NCBI RefSeq assembly: GCF_001044235.1
Contig: NZ_JYNL01000069.1
Span: 377,823 to 441,822, forward strand
Direction of reading: 5' to 3'
Length of the DNA: 64,000 bases
Source of the DNA: Mycolicibacterium chlorophenolicum
GTDB taxonomy: Bacteria > Actinomycetota > Actinomycetes > Mycobacteriales > Mycobacteriaceae
Shown piece after piece: positions 41,393 to 53,077 of this stretch. Under the pieces are notes generated by a model. The model made no database searches and had not been told where the DNA came from. It was given only the letters and a program-made list of their open reading frames with translations. The position numbers and the translations under genes were made by a program. How positions within the stretch are numbered: position 1 is the stretch's first letter; every line of letters begins with the position of its first letter.

Positions 41393-41396
<4 letters not shown>
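40383..41396 (-). CDS. mazG: MazG nucleoside triphosphate pyrophosphohydrolase
   Basis: 337 residues. The NTP-PPase core includes LLEETYELFDAVHGGDLTEL followed by RDELGDVLLQVLFHARIAED, the EExxE...ExxD magnesium motif. As in M. tuberculosis MazG, extra N- and C-terminal sequences flank the single MazG domain: an N-terminal PLP/PurK-unlike region (PVEAIELLSGDVQYTEE) and an acidic tail (DDEPEAEAEPEETERQAEE). The enzyme removes oxidised dNTPs such as 5-OH-dCTP. It overlaps mfd by four bases (ATGA), linking nucleotide-pool cleaning with repair. Confidence 0.93.
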
Positions 41397-45025
<3,629 letters not shown>

Positions 45026-45068
45026 GATGCCCCCATCGTAGGCCCCGCCGACGGCGCGACCGATCCCG

Positions 45069-45704
45069 CTACTCGTCCTGCAGGTGCGGGTCGGCCTCGA
45101 GATGGGTCAGGCCGTTCCACATCAGGTTCACCAGATGCGCGGCCACCACTTCTTTCTTCGGCTCGCGGGTGTCGAGCCACCACTGCGCCGACATCGACAC
45201 CGAACCGACCAGCGCCTGGGCGTACAGCGGCGCGAGGTCCGGGTCCAGGCCGCGCCGGGAGAAGTCCCCGGCCAGGATCGAGGACACCTGGCTCACGGCG
45301 TCGTTGAGCAGCGTCGAATAGGTGCCCGAGGTGATGCTGGCCGGCGAGTCCCGGATCAGGATGCGGAAGCCGTCGGTGTGCTCCTCGACGTAGGTCAGCA
45401 GCGCCAGCGCCACCCGCTCGACGCGCACCCGGGAGCGGTTGTTGGTCAGCGACGCGGTGATGCCGTCGAGCAGCGCGGACATCTCGCGGTCGACGACGAC
45501 GGCGTAGAGGCCCTCCTTGCCGCCGAAATGCTCGTAGACCACCGGCTTGGAGACATTCGCCCGCAGCGCGATCTCCTCGATGGAGGTGCCGTCGAAACCA
45601 CGCTCGGCGAACAGCGACTTGGCGATCTCGATCAGCTGCTGCCTGCGCTCGCTGCCGGTCATCCGGGCGCGGGGGGCGCGGACTTCCTTGTCGGCTGCGG
45701 CCAC
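45069..45704 (-). CDS. TetR-family regulator upstream of mfd (Rv1019-like)
   Basis: 211 residues with helix-turn-helix RRQQLIEIAKSLFAERGFDG, TSIEEIALRANVSKPVVYEH and FGGKEGLYAVVVDREM. The C-terminal ligand domain resembles the family member that sits before mfd and mazG in M. tuberculosis and is reported to repress itself and those genes. It is 43 bases upstream of the mfd start, same strand, so cotranscription is possible. A clear palindrome in its own promoter region was not found. Confidence 0.87.
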   Translation of the reverse strand: MAAADKEVRAPRARMTGSERRQQLIEIAKSLFAERGFDGTSIEEIALRANVSKPVVYEHFGGKEGLYAVVVDREMSALLDGITASLTNNRSRVRVERVALALLTYVEEHTDGFRILIRDSPASITSGTYSTLLNDAVSQVSSILAGDFSRRGLDPDLAPLYAQALVGSVSMSAQWWLDTREPKKEVVAAHLVNLMWNGLTHLEADPHLQDE

Positions 45705-45735
45705 GCGTCCCAGCCTAAACCGCGGCGCCCCGGCG

Positions 45736-45741
45736 TACCGT
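45736..45741 (+). promoter_or_regulatory. -10 element (TACCGT) for leaderless pucR-like gene
   Basis: TACCGT fits TANNNT and ends eight bases before the GTG at 45750, consistent with transcription starting at the start codon. Confidence 0.4.
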
Positions 45742-45749
45742 CAAGCTCC

Positions 45750-47258
45750 GTGATCACGCTGGATCGGCTGATCAACGTCCTCGGCGGCTACGGCGCCCGC
45801 TGGCAGGCCGGCACGGCGGACCGGTCGACCGAGCTGCGCAGCGTCGTGCTGCCCGAGGTCGTCGACGGACGCACGATGCCGGGCGACGTACTGCTCGCCG
45901 TGGGCGCGTCGAGCCAGGCCGAGGCGCTGGACTGGGCCACCGCCGCAGGCGCGGTCGTCGTGCTCACCCGCGCGGCCGGCCGCGCCGTCGCCGCCATCGG
46001 AGACATCGCTGTCGTGGTCATCGACTCCGCGATGTCGTGGAGCGAGTTCGCCGCGGTCGTCTACGGCCTCGTCCTGGAAGGGCGGGAGACCGATTCGGGC
46101 CGAGGGCCGACGGACCTGTTCGCTCTCGCCGACAGCCTGTCCGGGGCGGTCGGCGGCGCCGTCGTCATCGAGGACCGGCAGTCACGGGTGCTGGCGTTCT
46201 CGCGCGGCCAGCAGGACGCCGACCCGGCGCGCGCGGCGACGATCCTCGCCCGCCAGGCCCCTCCGGACGTGCGCGCCCGCCTCGAGGCCGCCGGGGTGTT
46301 CGCCCACCTGTCGGTGTCCGACGAGCCCCTGTTCGTGCCGGCCGATCCAGGCGCCGGGCTGACCGGCCGGATGGTCGTCGCGGCACGCGCGGGCCGGGAT
46401 CCACTGGGCTCGGTGTGGGTCGCCACGCCCCGCGCACTCGCCGGCGAAGAGCGAAGGGCGCTTGCCGACGGCGCGCACACCGTCGCCCTGCATCTGCTGC
46501 GCTCCCGAGCCAGTGCCGACCTGGAACGTCAGGTCGAGTCGGAACTGGTGATCCGGCTGCTCGAGGCGCCGGCCGACTCGGCGACCCTGGCCAGCCGCCT
46601 GGGACTGCCGCCCTCGGCGTTGCGGGTGGTCGCGCTGCGCGCCCAGGACGGCGGCGAACGGCACGCGGCGCTGCTGCAGACGTTCGAGCTCGCGACCGCC
46701 GGCTTCGGCTGGTCGCGCCCGTCGCGCAGCGCCCTGGCCGACACCACGGTGTACACCGTGCTCGCGGCCGACGAGGCAGCGATCGCCCGCGCCTGGGTGA
46801 CCGCGCTGCTCACGGCACTGCCCCGCCAGCTGACGGTCCATGCCGGAATCAGCGCACCGGCGACCGCCACCGATCTCGCGGTGGCGCGCAGCGAAGCCGA
46901 CGAGTGCCTGGCACTGCACGAGGGCACCGGTGTGGCCGATCCGCCGGCCTACGACGAGTCGTGGAACGACGTGGTGCTGCAACGCCTCAAGACGGCGGCA
47001 GGCGTAGGCCGTCGTCCGCACCGCGGGGCCGTCTCCGAGTTGAGGGCGCATGACGCCGCGCACGGCACGGCTTATGTGGGCACCCTGCGCGCGTGGCTGC
47101 AGGAACACGGCGACCCTGTCCGCACCGCGCTGCGACTCGGGGTCCACGAGAACACCGTGCGGTACCGCATTCGCCGCATGTCCGAGCTCACCGATCTGCA
47201 GCTCGACGATGCCGACAAGCGGTTCGCCATGATGATCGAACTCGCTGTCCGTGACTGA
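45750..47258 (+). CDS. PucR-family transcription regulator
   Basis: 502 residues from GTG (VITLDRLINVLGGYGARWQA). The N-terminal PucR domain (LRSVVLPEVVDGRTMPGDVL, AAGAVVVLTRAAG) is followed by a GAF-like middle (VIEDRQSRVLAFSRGQQDAD) and a C-terminal helix-turn-helix (EHGDPVRTALRLGVHENTVR, then YRIRRMSELTDLQLDDADKR). PucR-type activators control purine, amino-acid or polyamine catabolism and often the adjacent gene. Here the next gene is a D-amino-acid dehydrogenase, so that is the likely target. It is divergent from the TetR gene. Confidence 0.88.
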   Translation: MITLDRLINVLGGYGARWQAGTADRSTELRSVVLPEVVDGRTMPGDVLLAVGASSQAEALDWATAAGAVVVLTRAAGRAVAAIGDIAVVVIDSAMSWSEFAAVVYGLVLEGRETDSGRGPTDLFALADSLSGAVGGAVVIEDRQSRVLAFSRGQQDADPARAATILARQAPPDVRARLEAAGVFAHLSVSDEPLFVPADPGAGLTGRMVVAARAGRDPLGSVWVATPRALAGEERRALADGAHTVALHLLRSRASADLERQVESELVIRLLEAPADSATLASRLGLPPSALRVVALRAQDGGERHAALLQTFELATAGFGWSRPSRSALADTTVYTVLAADEAAIARAWVTALLTALPRQLTVHAGISAPATATDLAVARSEADECLALHEGTGVADPPAYDESWNDVVLQRLKTAAGVGRRPHRGAVSELRAHDAAHGTAYVGTLRAWLQEHGDPVRTALRLGVHENTVRYRIRRMSELTDLQLDDADKRFAMMIELAVRD

Positions 47259-47372
47259 CCTCTTTGTCGAGATCCGACACTGTGCGCCCGCTCGCTTGTC
47301 CCGCTGGCACAACAACTGCGTCTCTTCGGGACCCGACCATGGAGTCATCGGTCACCGGAGAAGGAGGATGCG

Positions 47373-48629
47373 ATGTCGGGCAGGTCCGGGATGGATGGCG
47401 GTCCCCGGTCTGTGGTCGTCGTCGGCGCGGGCATCGTCGGGCTGTCGACGGCGTGGTTCCTGCAGGACCGCGGGGTCGACGTGACCGTCGTCGACCGCAC
47501 CGGCGTCGCGGCGGGAGCGTCGTGGGGAAATGCCGGCTGGGTGTCCCCGGCGCTGACGGCGCCGCTGAACTCGCCGTCCGTGCTGCGCGAGGGGCTGCGC
47601 GCGATGGCCGATCCCACAGCCGCACTGCACATCCCGCTGCGCGCGGACCCCGCCCTGGCGCGGTTTCTGGTGCGGTTCGCCACGAACTGCCGGCCCAGCG
47701 TCTGGCAGCGGGCGGCGCGGGCCAATGCGGTGCTCAACGATGAGGCACTCGAGACCTTCGACGTGCTGGTGGCCAACGGGGTGGACGCCCCGGTGACCGA
47801 CACCTCCATCGCCGTCGCGTTCCGCGACGCCGACCGTGCGGTCGCCTTCCGGCGTGACCTCGACCGCATTCAGGGGGCGCACAAGCCGGTCGTCGCGACG
47901 CTGACCGGCGGAGCGCTGCGCGCCCACGTACCGGTGGCGTCGACGCACATCGCCACCGTCGTCAAAGTCTCCGGCCAGCGCTTCGTCGACCCGGGCCGGT
48001 TCACCCAGGCGCTGGCCCGCGCCGTCGTCGAGCGCGGCGCCACGATCCGCACCGGGGACGTCGAACGGGTGCTTCCGGTGCCCGGCGGGGTGCGCGTCGA
48101 GGTGCGCGCCGGGGAACCGCTGCACGCCGATGCCGCAGTCGTCGCGACCGGCGCCTGGTTGGCCGCCCTGTGGGGCCGTCGGATCCGCGTCGGGCTGCAC
48201 GCGGGCCGTGGCTACTCCTTCACGGTTCCGGTGGACCTACCGCTGCCCGGTCCGATCTATCTGCCTGAGGCGCGCGTGGCGTGCACGCCGTACCGCACGG
48301 GACTGCGCGTCGCCGGGACCATGGAGTTCCGACGCCCTGAGGAGCCGCTGTTCCGGCGCCGGATCGAGGCGATCGTCGCGTCCGCCGCCCCGCTGCTCGA
48401 CGGGGTGCGCTGGCGGGAACGCCGTGACGAATGGGTCGGCTCCCGGCCGGTGACGGACGACGGTATGCCGCTGATCGGGCAGGTCGACCGCGGTCTGTAC
48501 GTCGCGGGCGGGCACGGGATGTGGGGCCTCGCGCACGGCCCCGCCACCGGCCGTCTGCTCGCTGAGCAGATCGTCACGGGCAAGCACCCCGAGGCGGCGC
48601 GGGCGTTCGATCCGCTGCGACGAAGCTGA
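47373..48629 (+). CDS. D-amino-acid dehydrogenase / FAD-dependent oxidoreductase
   Basis: 418 residues. The FAD loop VVVVGAGIVGLSTAWFLQDR and a DAO-type fold (TGVAAGASWGNAGWVSPALT, then RPVTDDGMPLIGQVDRGLYV and AGGHGMWGLAHGPATGRLLA) fit DadA-like enzymes that deaminate D-amino acids or glycine-like imino acids and pass electrons to the respiratory chain. The ribosome binding site AGAAGGAGGATGCG is strong. It follows the PucR-family regulator by 114 bases and is probably its target. Symbol dadA would be reasonable but specificity is unproven. Confidence 0.85.
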   Translation: MSGRSGMDGGPRSVVVVGAGIVGLSTAWFLQDRGVDVTVVDRTGVAAGASWGNAGWVSPALTAPLNSPSVLREGLRAMADPTAALHIPLRADPALARFLVRFATNCRPSVWQRAARANAVLNDEALETFDVLVANGVDAPVTDTSIAVAFRDADRAVAFRRDLDRIQGAHKPVVATLTGGALRAHVPVASTHIATVVKVSGQRFVDPGRFTQALARAVVERGATIRTGDVERVLPVPGGVRVEVRAGEPLHADAAVVATGAWLAALWGRRIRVGLHAGRGYSFTVPVDLPLPGPIYLPEARVACTPYRTGLRVAGTMEFRRPEEPLFRRRIEAIVASAAPLLDGVRWRERRDEWVGSRPVTDDGMPLIGQVDRGLYVAGGHGMWGLAHGPATGRLLAEQIVTGKHPEAARAFDPLRRS

Positions 48630-48654
48630 ACCTCCCCTCGCACGAGGGTTCCCG

Positions 48655-48694
48655 GTCGTCAGGGGCGGCGCCGATCCGACCCGCCCCTGACGAC
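48655..48694. terminator. 14-bp perfect stem-loop between the oxidoreductase and GreA-like genes
   Basis: GTCGTCAGGGGCGG and CCGCCCCTGACGAC are exact complements around a 12-base loop. It begins 26 bases after the oxidoreductase stop and ends 26 before the next start. There is no U-tract, which fits the hairpin-only terminators proposed for mycobacteria; attenuation of the downstream gene is the alternative. Confidence 0.6.
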
Positions 48695-48720
48695 GATCAC
48701 CACACCGGAAGGACACCACC

Positions 48721-49209
48721 ATGCCCACCACCCACGACAGCGTCTGGATGACGCCGCACACCCGCACTGCGCTGGAGGCCGAACTGGCCGGCCTGCTCAC
48801 CCTGCCGCACGCGGCGGACGCCGAGGCCCGCACCGACCAGGTCGTCGACGCGTGGCTCGCCCGCAAACACCGCATCCGTGAGATCCACGAACTGCTAAGC
48901 AGGGCAGGCCACACCCGCATCCCGCCCGACGACGGCGTCGCCGAACCCGGCATGGTTCTCACGGTCCGGTTCGACGACACCGGGGACACCGAGACGTTCC
49001 TGCTCGGCACCCGCGGCACGACCGACGACGAACTGGAGGTCTACACCGTCTACTCGCCGCTGGGCAGCGCGCTCCTCGGGGCGACGCCCGGCCGGCAGTG
49101 CAGCTACCGGCTGCCGACCGGACGCAGTCAGCGTGTGACCCTCCTGACGGCCGTCCCGTTCGGCACCCACCGGCCTGAGTCGAGCACGTTCGCGCACCCG
49201 GGTTCCTGA
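48721..49209 (+). CDS. GreA/GreB C-terminal domain protein
   Basis: 162 residues. A charged helical N-terminal part (LEAELAGLLTLPHAADAEAR, then DAWLARKHRIREIHELL) leads to a C-terminal FKBP-like Gre domain (GMVLTVRFDDTGDTETFLLG, TVYSPLGSALLGATPGRQCS, YRLPTGRSQRVTLL). True GreA has a longer N-terminal coiled coil with two acidic tip residues; that coil is short and differently built here, so it is more like Rnk or other Gre-domain regulators that bind RNA polymerase. In the cytosol it may modulate polymerase pausing. The gene is upstream of tRNA-Gln. Confidence 0.78.
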   Translation: MPTTHDSVWMTPHTRTALEAELAGLLTLPHAADAEARTDQVVDAWLARKHRIREIHELLSRAGHTRIPPDDGVAEPGMVLTVRFDDTGDTETFLLGTRGTTDDELEVYTVYSPLGSALLGATPGRQCSYRLPTGRSQRVTLLTAVPFGTHRPESSTFAHPGS

Positions 49210-49250
49210 TCTCCCGTTGAGCTAGAGTCTCACGCGTATTAGGTCACCGG

Positions 49251-49322
49251 TCCGTCGTGGTGTAATCGGCAGCACCTCTGATTTTGGTTCAGATAGTTCA
49301 GGTTCGAGTCCTGGCGACGGAG
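49251..49322 (+). tRNA. tRNA-Gln (anticodon UUG)
   Basis: A 72-nt cloverleaf: acceptor TCCGTCG/CGACGGA, D arm with TGTAATCGGCAGCA, anticodon stem TCTGA/TCAGA around TTTTGGT (anticodon TTG), T loop TTCGAGT within CAGG/CCTG. Discriminator G, then CA follows. In the M. tuberculosis order the tRNA-Gln also precedes glmU. Confidence 0.93.
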
Positions 49323-49335
49323 CACTCACTCGCGA

Positions 49336-49397
49336 CGAGCGTGCGCACAGTGACACCCGCGGACGGAGTGTCGGGTACAGACACGCACGCTCGCGCA
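49336..49397. repeat. palindromic element, copy A
   Basis: Outer arms CGAGCGTGCG (49336-49345) and CGCACGCTCG (49384-49393) are perfect complements; inside is a GTGTC...GACAC hairpin. The last 30 bases match 26 of 30 in copy B at 60569-60598, and GAGCGTGCG is also shared. It sits between tRNA-Gln and glmU. It may be a dispersed palindromic repeat or terminator. Confidence 0.6.
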
Positions 49398-49414
49398 GGG
49401 GAAGGACGACACCG

Positions 49415-50875
49415 ATGGGCGACGCAGGCAACGCAGCCGTCCTGATTCTGGCCGCGGGATCCGGCACCCGCATGAATTCCGACACGCCGAAGGTGCTGCA
49501 CACCCTCGCCGGGCGCAGCATGCTCGCCCACGCCGTGCGCTCGGTCGCCGCGGTGGCGCCGACGCATCTGGTCGTGGTCGTGGGCCGCGACCGCGAGCGG
49601 GTGGCCCCGGCGGCGCTGGAGATCGGCGCTGCCGTGGGGCGACGCGTGGAGATCGCCGTCCAAGAGGAGCAGCGCGGCACCGGGCACGCGGTCGGATGCG
49701 GGCTCGCGGCGCTGCCCGACGATTTCACCGGCGTGGTGGTCGTGACCTCCGGCGACGTTCCACTGCTCGACGCCGACACCCTCGCCGCGCTGATCGCCAC
49801 CCACACCACGGGCGCCGCTGCGGCCACGGTGCTGACCACCACGACCGCCGACCCCACCGGCTACGGCCGGATCCTGCGCACCCAGGACGGCGAGGTGATC
49901 GGCATCGTCGAGCAGGCCGACGCCAGCCCGGCCCAGCAGGCGATCACCGAGGTCAACGCCGGGGTGTACGCGTTCGACGCCGGCGTGCTGCGCTCGGCGC
50001 TGAGCCGGCTGCGCGCCCACAACGCCCAGCAGGAGCTCTACATCACCGACGTGTTCGCGATCGTGCGCAGCGACGGCCACCCGGTGCTCGGCCGGCACGT
50101 CGACGACCCCGCACTCGTGGCCGGCGTCAACGACCGCGTGCAGCTCGCCGCGCTGGGCGCCGAGCTGAACCGGCGCATCGTCGCCGCGCACCAGCGCGCC
50201 GGCGTGACGATCATCGACCCGGCGACCACGTGGATCGACGTCGAGGTCACCATCGGCCGCGACACCGTCGTGCGGCCCGGCACCCAGCTGCTCGGCACCA
50301 CCGAGATCGGCGCCGGCTGCGAGATCGGCCCCGACACCACGCTGACCGACGTCGAGGTGGGCGACCGCGCGTCGGTGGTGCGCACCCACGGCCAGCTCGC
50401 CGTGATCGGCGACGACGCCGCCGTCGGCCCGTTCACCTACCTGCGTCCCGGCACCGTGCTCGGAGAGGCCGGCAAGCTGGGGGCGTTCGTCGAGGTGAAG
50501 AACGCCACCGTCGGCACCGGCACCAAGGTGCCGCACCTGACCTACGTCGGTGACGCCGACATCGGCGACCACAGCAACATCGGGGCGTCCAGCGTCTTCG
50601 TCAACTACAACGGCGAGACCAAGAGCCGCACCACGATCGGCTCCCATGTCCGCACCGGATCGGACACCATGTTCGTCGCCCCGGTGACGATCGGCGACGG
50701 CGCCTACACCGGAGCGGGCACCGTCGTGCGCGACGACGTACCGCCCGGCGCGCTGGCCGTCTCCGCCGGACCGCAGCGCACCATCGAGGGCTGGGTGGAA
50801 CGCAAACGCCCCGGCAGCGCGGCGGCACAGGCTGCGGCAGCAGCCCGGGCGGCCGCCGAAACTACCGGCGAGTAG
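49415..50875 (+). CDS. glmU: bifunctional GlmU (GlcNAc-1-P uridylyltransferase / GlcN-1-P acetyltransferase)
   Basis: 486 residues. N-terminal pyrophosphorylase (about 1-235): LILAAGSGTRMNSDTPKVLH, EEQRGTGHAVGCGLAALP, TSGDVPLLDADTLA. C-terminal left-handed beta-helix acetyltransferase (about 255-460): hexapeptide repeats from IGRDTVVRPGTQLLGTTEIG through LGEAGKLGAFVEVKNATVGT and the FVNYNGETKSRTTIGSHVRT active-site region. It makes UDP-GlcNAc for peptidoglycan. The ATG follows GGGGAAGGACGACACCG. The C-terminal tail is Ala-rich and slightly longer than in enteric enzymes, as in mycobacteria. Confidence 0.97.
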   Translation: MGDAGNAAVLILAAGSGTRMNSDTPKVLHTLAGRSMLAHAVRSVAAVAPTHLVVVVGRDRERVAPAALEIGAAVGRRVEIAVQEEQRGTGHAVGCGLAALPDDFTGVVVVTSGDVPLLDADTLAALIATHTTGAAAATVLTTTTADPTGYGRILRTQDGEVIGIVEQADASPAQQAITEVNAGVYAFDAGVLRSALSRLRAHNAQQELYITDVFAIVRSDGHPVLGRHVDDPALVAGVNDRVQLAALGAELNRRIVAAHQRAGVTIIDPATTWIDVEVTIGRDTVVRPGTQLLGTTEIGAGCEIGPDTTLTDVEVGDRASVVRTHGQLAVIGDDAAVGPFTYLRPGTVLGEAGKLGAFVEVKNATVGTGTKVPHLTYVGDADIGDHSNIGASSVFVNYNGETKSRTTIGSHVRTGSDTMFVAPVTIGDGAYTGAGTVVRDDVPPGALAVSAGPQRTIEGWVERKRPGSAAAQAAAAARAAAETTGE

Positions 50876-50992
50876 CGTTTCGTCGCCCTTTATTGGCATT
50901 CTGGTAACCCGCCAGCGTGCGCGAGTCACCGCTACGTACGATGGCCCGGGAATCGATCCCCCCATCGATGACGAGAAGCCGAGGGCAGCGCT

Positions 50993-51973
50993 GTGAGCCA
51001 CGACTGGACCGACAACCGCAAGAATCTGATGCTCTTCTCGGGTCGGGCGCACCCCGAACTGGCCGAGCAGGTCGCCAAGGAGTTGGACGTCGCCGTCACC
51101 GCGCAGACCGCGCGGGACTTCGCCAACGGCGAGATCTTCGTCCGCTTCGACGAATCGGTGCGCGGCTGCGACGCGTTCGTGCTGCAGAGCCATCCCTGGC
51201 CGCTGAACCAGTGGCTGATGGAACAGCTGATCATGATCGACGCGCTCAAGCGCGGCAGCGCCAAGCGCATCACCGCGATCCTGCCGTTCTATCCGTACGC
51301 GCGGCAGGACAAGAAGCACCGCGGTCGCGAACCCATCTCCGCCCGCCTGGTCGCCGATCTCTACAAGACCGCGGGCGCCGACCGGATCGTCACCGTCGAC
51401 CTGCACACCGACCAGATCCAGGGCTTCTTCGACGGCCCCGTCGACCACATGCGGGCACAGAAGCTGCTGACCGGCTACATCGCCGAGAACTACGCCGACC
51501 ACGACATGGTGGTCGTCTCCCCCGACTCCGGCCGCGTGCGCGTCGCCGAGAAATGGGCGGACTCCCTGGGCGGCGTCCCGCTGGCATTCATCCACAAGAC
51601 CCGTGACCCGCTGGTTCCCAACCAGGTGAAGTCCAACCGCGTGGTCGGTGACGTGCGCGGCAAGACCTGCATCCTGACCGACGACATGATCGACACCGGC
51701 GGCACCATCGCCGGCGCGGTCCGTCTGCTCAAGGAGGACGGCGCGGCCGACGTCGTGATCGCCGCGACGCACGGCGTGCTCTCCGACCCGGCCCGGGAAC
51801 GGCTGGCCGACAGCGGAGCGCGCGAGGTCATCGTCACCAACACGCTGCCGATCGGCGAGGACAAGATGTTCCCGCAGCTGACGGTCCTCTCGATCGCGCC
51901 GCTGCTGGCCAACACCATTCGCGCGGTGTTCGAGAACGGTTCGGTGACAGGGTTGTTCGACGGATCGGCATGA
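50993..51973 (+). CDS. prsA: ribose-phosphate pyrophosphokinase (PRPP synthase)
   Basis: 326 residues, GTG start. The class I PRPP synthase motifs are present: LMLFSGRAHPELAEQVAKEL, the FYPYARQDKKHRGREPISAR ATP/flexible region, VDLHTDQIQGFFDGPVDHM, and the PRPP loop ILTDDMIDTGGTIAGAVRL. It converts ribose 5-phosphate and ATP to PRPP for nucleotides, His, Trp and mycobacterial DPA synthesis. The stop overlaps arsC by four bases. Downstream come arsC and lpqT, as in M. tuberculosis apart from arsC. Confidence 0.97.
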   Translation: MSHDWTDNRKNLMLFSGRAHPELAEQVAKELDVAVTAQTARDFANGEIFVRFDESVRGCDAFVLQSHPWPLNQWLMEQLIMIDALKRGSAKRITAILPFYPYARQDKKHRGREPISARLVADLYKTAGADRIVTVDLHTDQIQGFFDGPVDHMRAQKLLTGYIAENYADHDMVVVSPDSGRVRVAEKWADSLGGVPLAFIHKTRDPLVPNQVKSNRVVGDVRGKTCILTDDMIDTGGTIAGAVRLLKEDGAADVVIAATHGVLSDPARERLADSGAREVIVTNTLPIGEDKMFPQLTVLSIAPLLANTIRAVFENGSVTGLFDGSA

Positions 51974-52311
51974 GCGCGCGCATCCTGCACAACCCCCGCT
52001 GCTCGACGTCGCGCAAGACGCTGGACCTGTTGCGCGACAACGGTATCGACCCCGAGATCGTGCTCTACCTGAAGAATCCGCCGTCGCGCTCCGAGCTCGC
52101 CACGATGATCGCCGAGGCCGGCATCGGTGTGCGTGCCGCGGTGCGCACCCGCGAACCGCTCTACGCCGAACTCGGGCTGGCGTCGGCCTCCGACGACGAA
52201 CTGCTCGACGCTCTCGCCGAGCACCCGATCCTGATCGAGCGCCCGTTCGTCGTGACGCCGAAGGGCACCCGGCTGGCGCGCCCGATCGACAACGTTCGCG
52301 AGATCCTGTGA
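51970..52311 (+). CDS. arsC: ArsC/Spx-family arsenate reductase-like protein
   Basis: 113 residues with the family start ARILHNPRCSTSRKTLDLLR containing the single Cys11 of the glutaredoxin-linked ArsC type. The C-terminal motif RPFVVTPKGTRLARP with the essential Arg follows ILIERP. Such proteins reduce arsenate with glutathione- or mycothiol-type thiols, or serve as small thiol regulators (Spx/YffB relatives). No ars operon is nearby, so a role other than arsenic resistance is possible. Translationally coupled to prsA upstream (ATGA) and lpqT downstream (GTGA). Confidence 0.88.
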   Translation: MSARILHNPRCSTSRKTLDLLRDNGIDPEIVLYLKNPPSRSELATMIAEAGIGVRAAVRTREPLYAELGLASASDDELLDALAEHPILIERPFVVTPKGTRLARPIDNVREIL

Positions 52312-52979
52312 CGGTTCGCCGGGTGGCCGCGGCTGCCGCGGTGATGCTGAGCGTGGTCGGCTGCGCGCCCGAAGCGCCCGACTACCAGGCGGTGTGGTCG
52401 ACCACCAGTGCGCCCAGCGCCGCGCCGACCTCCACGGCGCCCGGCGCCGCGCCCGTGCCGATCGCCGCCTACCTGGAGCAGGCCGGCGTCGCCGGTCAGC
52501 CCGTCGCGCCCGACCGGCTGACCGACATCACGGTGACGATGCCGTCGCCGCCGGGCTGGCGGCCCTACCAGAACACCAACCTCGCGCCGGGCACCCGGAT
52601 GATCGCCAAGGGCGACACGTACCCGACCGCGATGCTGATGGTGTTCGAGCTCAAGGGCGACTTCAACGTCGCCGAGGCGCTCACGCACGCCAACGTCGAC
52701 GCCCAGATGAGTCAGAACTTCACACAACTCGGCGCCTCGACGGCCCCGTTCGACGGCTTCCCGTCGTCGATGATCGAGGGCAGCTACGACCTCAACGGCG
52801 CGCGGATGCACAGCTACAACCGGATCGTCATCGCCACCGGCGCGCCGCCGAAGTCGCAGCGCTACCTGATCCAGTTCACCGTCACCGGCTTCGCCGACAA
52901 GGCCGCCGAGCAGGCCGGCGACATCGAGGCCATCATCGGCGGCTTCTCGGTCACCGTGCCGAAACCCAGCAGCCGCTGA
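52308..52979 (+). CDS. lpqT: LpqT lipoprotein
   Basis: 223 residues. Lipobox LSVVGC (Cys19), then a Ser/Ala/Pro-rich linker and a C-terminal LpqN/LpqT domain (TVTMPSPPGWRPYQNTNLAP, then YPTAMLMVFELKGDFNVAEA and FSVTVPKP). These lipoproteins are unique to mycobacteria and relatives; LpqN binds cell-wall lipids or MmpL proteins, and LpqT is less known. It is coupled by GTGA to arsC and sits in the prsA block as Rv1016c does. Confidence 0.9.
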   Translation: MTVRRVAAAAAVMLSVVGCAPEAPDYQAVWSTTSAPSAAPTSTAPGAAPVPIAAYLEQAGVAGQPVAPDRLTDITVTMPSPPGWRPYQNTNLAPGTRMIAKGDTYPTAMLMVFELKGDFNVAEALTHANVDAQMSQNFTQLGASTAPFDGFPSSMIEGSYDLNGARMHSYNRIVIATGAPPKSQRYLIQFTVTGFADKAAEQAGDIEAIIGGFSVTVPKPSSR

Positions 52980-53064
52980 CGTCCCCTCCCGTCCCCGCCG
53001 ACATGGCATTCCGTCAGAGCAAGTTCGAGTGAGGGCCTGCCGGAATGCACGTTCGGCGCGACTC

Positions 53065-53070
53065 TAGGGT
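53065..53070 (+). promoter_or_regulatory. -10 element (TAGGGT) for a leaderless SDR
   Basis: TAGGGT fits TANNNT and ends seven bases before the ATG at 53078, so transcription probably starts on the start codon; this supports that start over an in-frame ATG 11 codons earlier. Confidence 0.45.
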
Positions 53071-53077
53071 GGTGGCC

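Noticed and set aside
49298..51772. An 800-codon minus-strand open frame opposite glmU and prsA
   Set aside because: Low-complexity Val/Gly/Asp/His-rich translation; glmU and prsA on the other strand are unmistakable.
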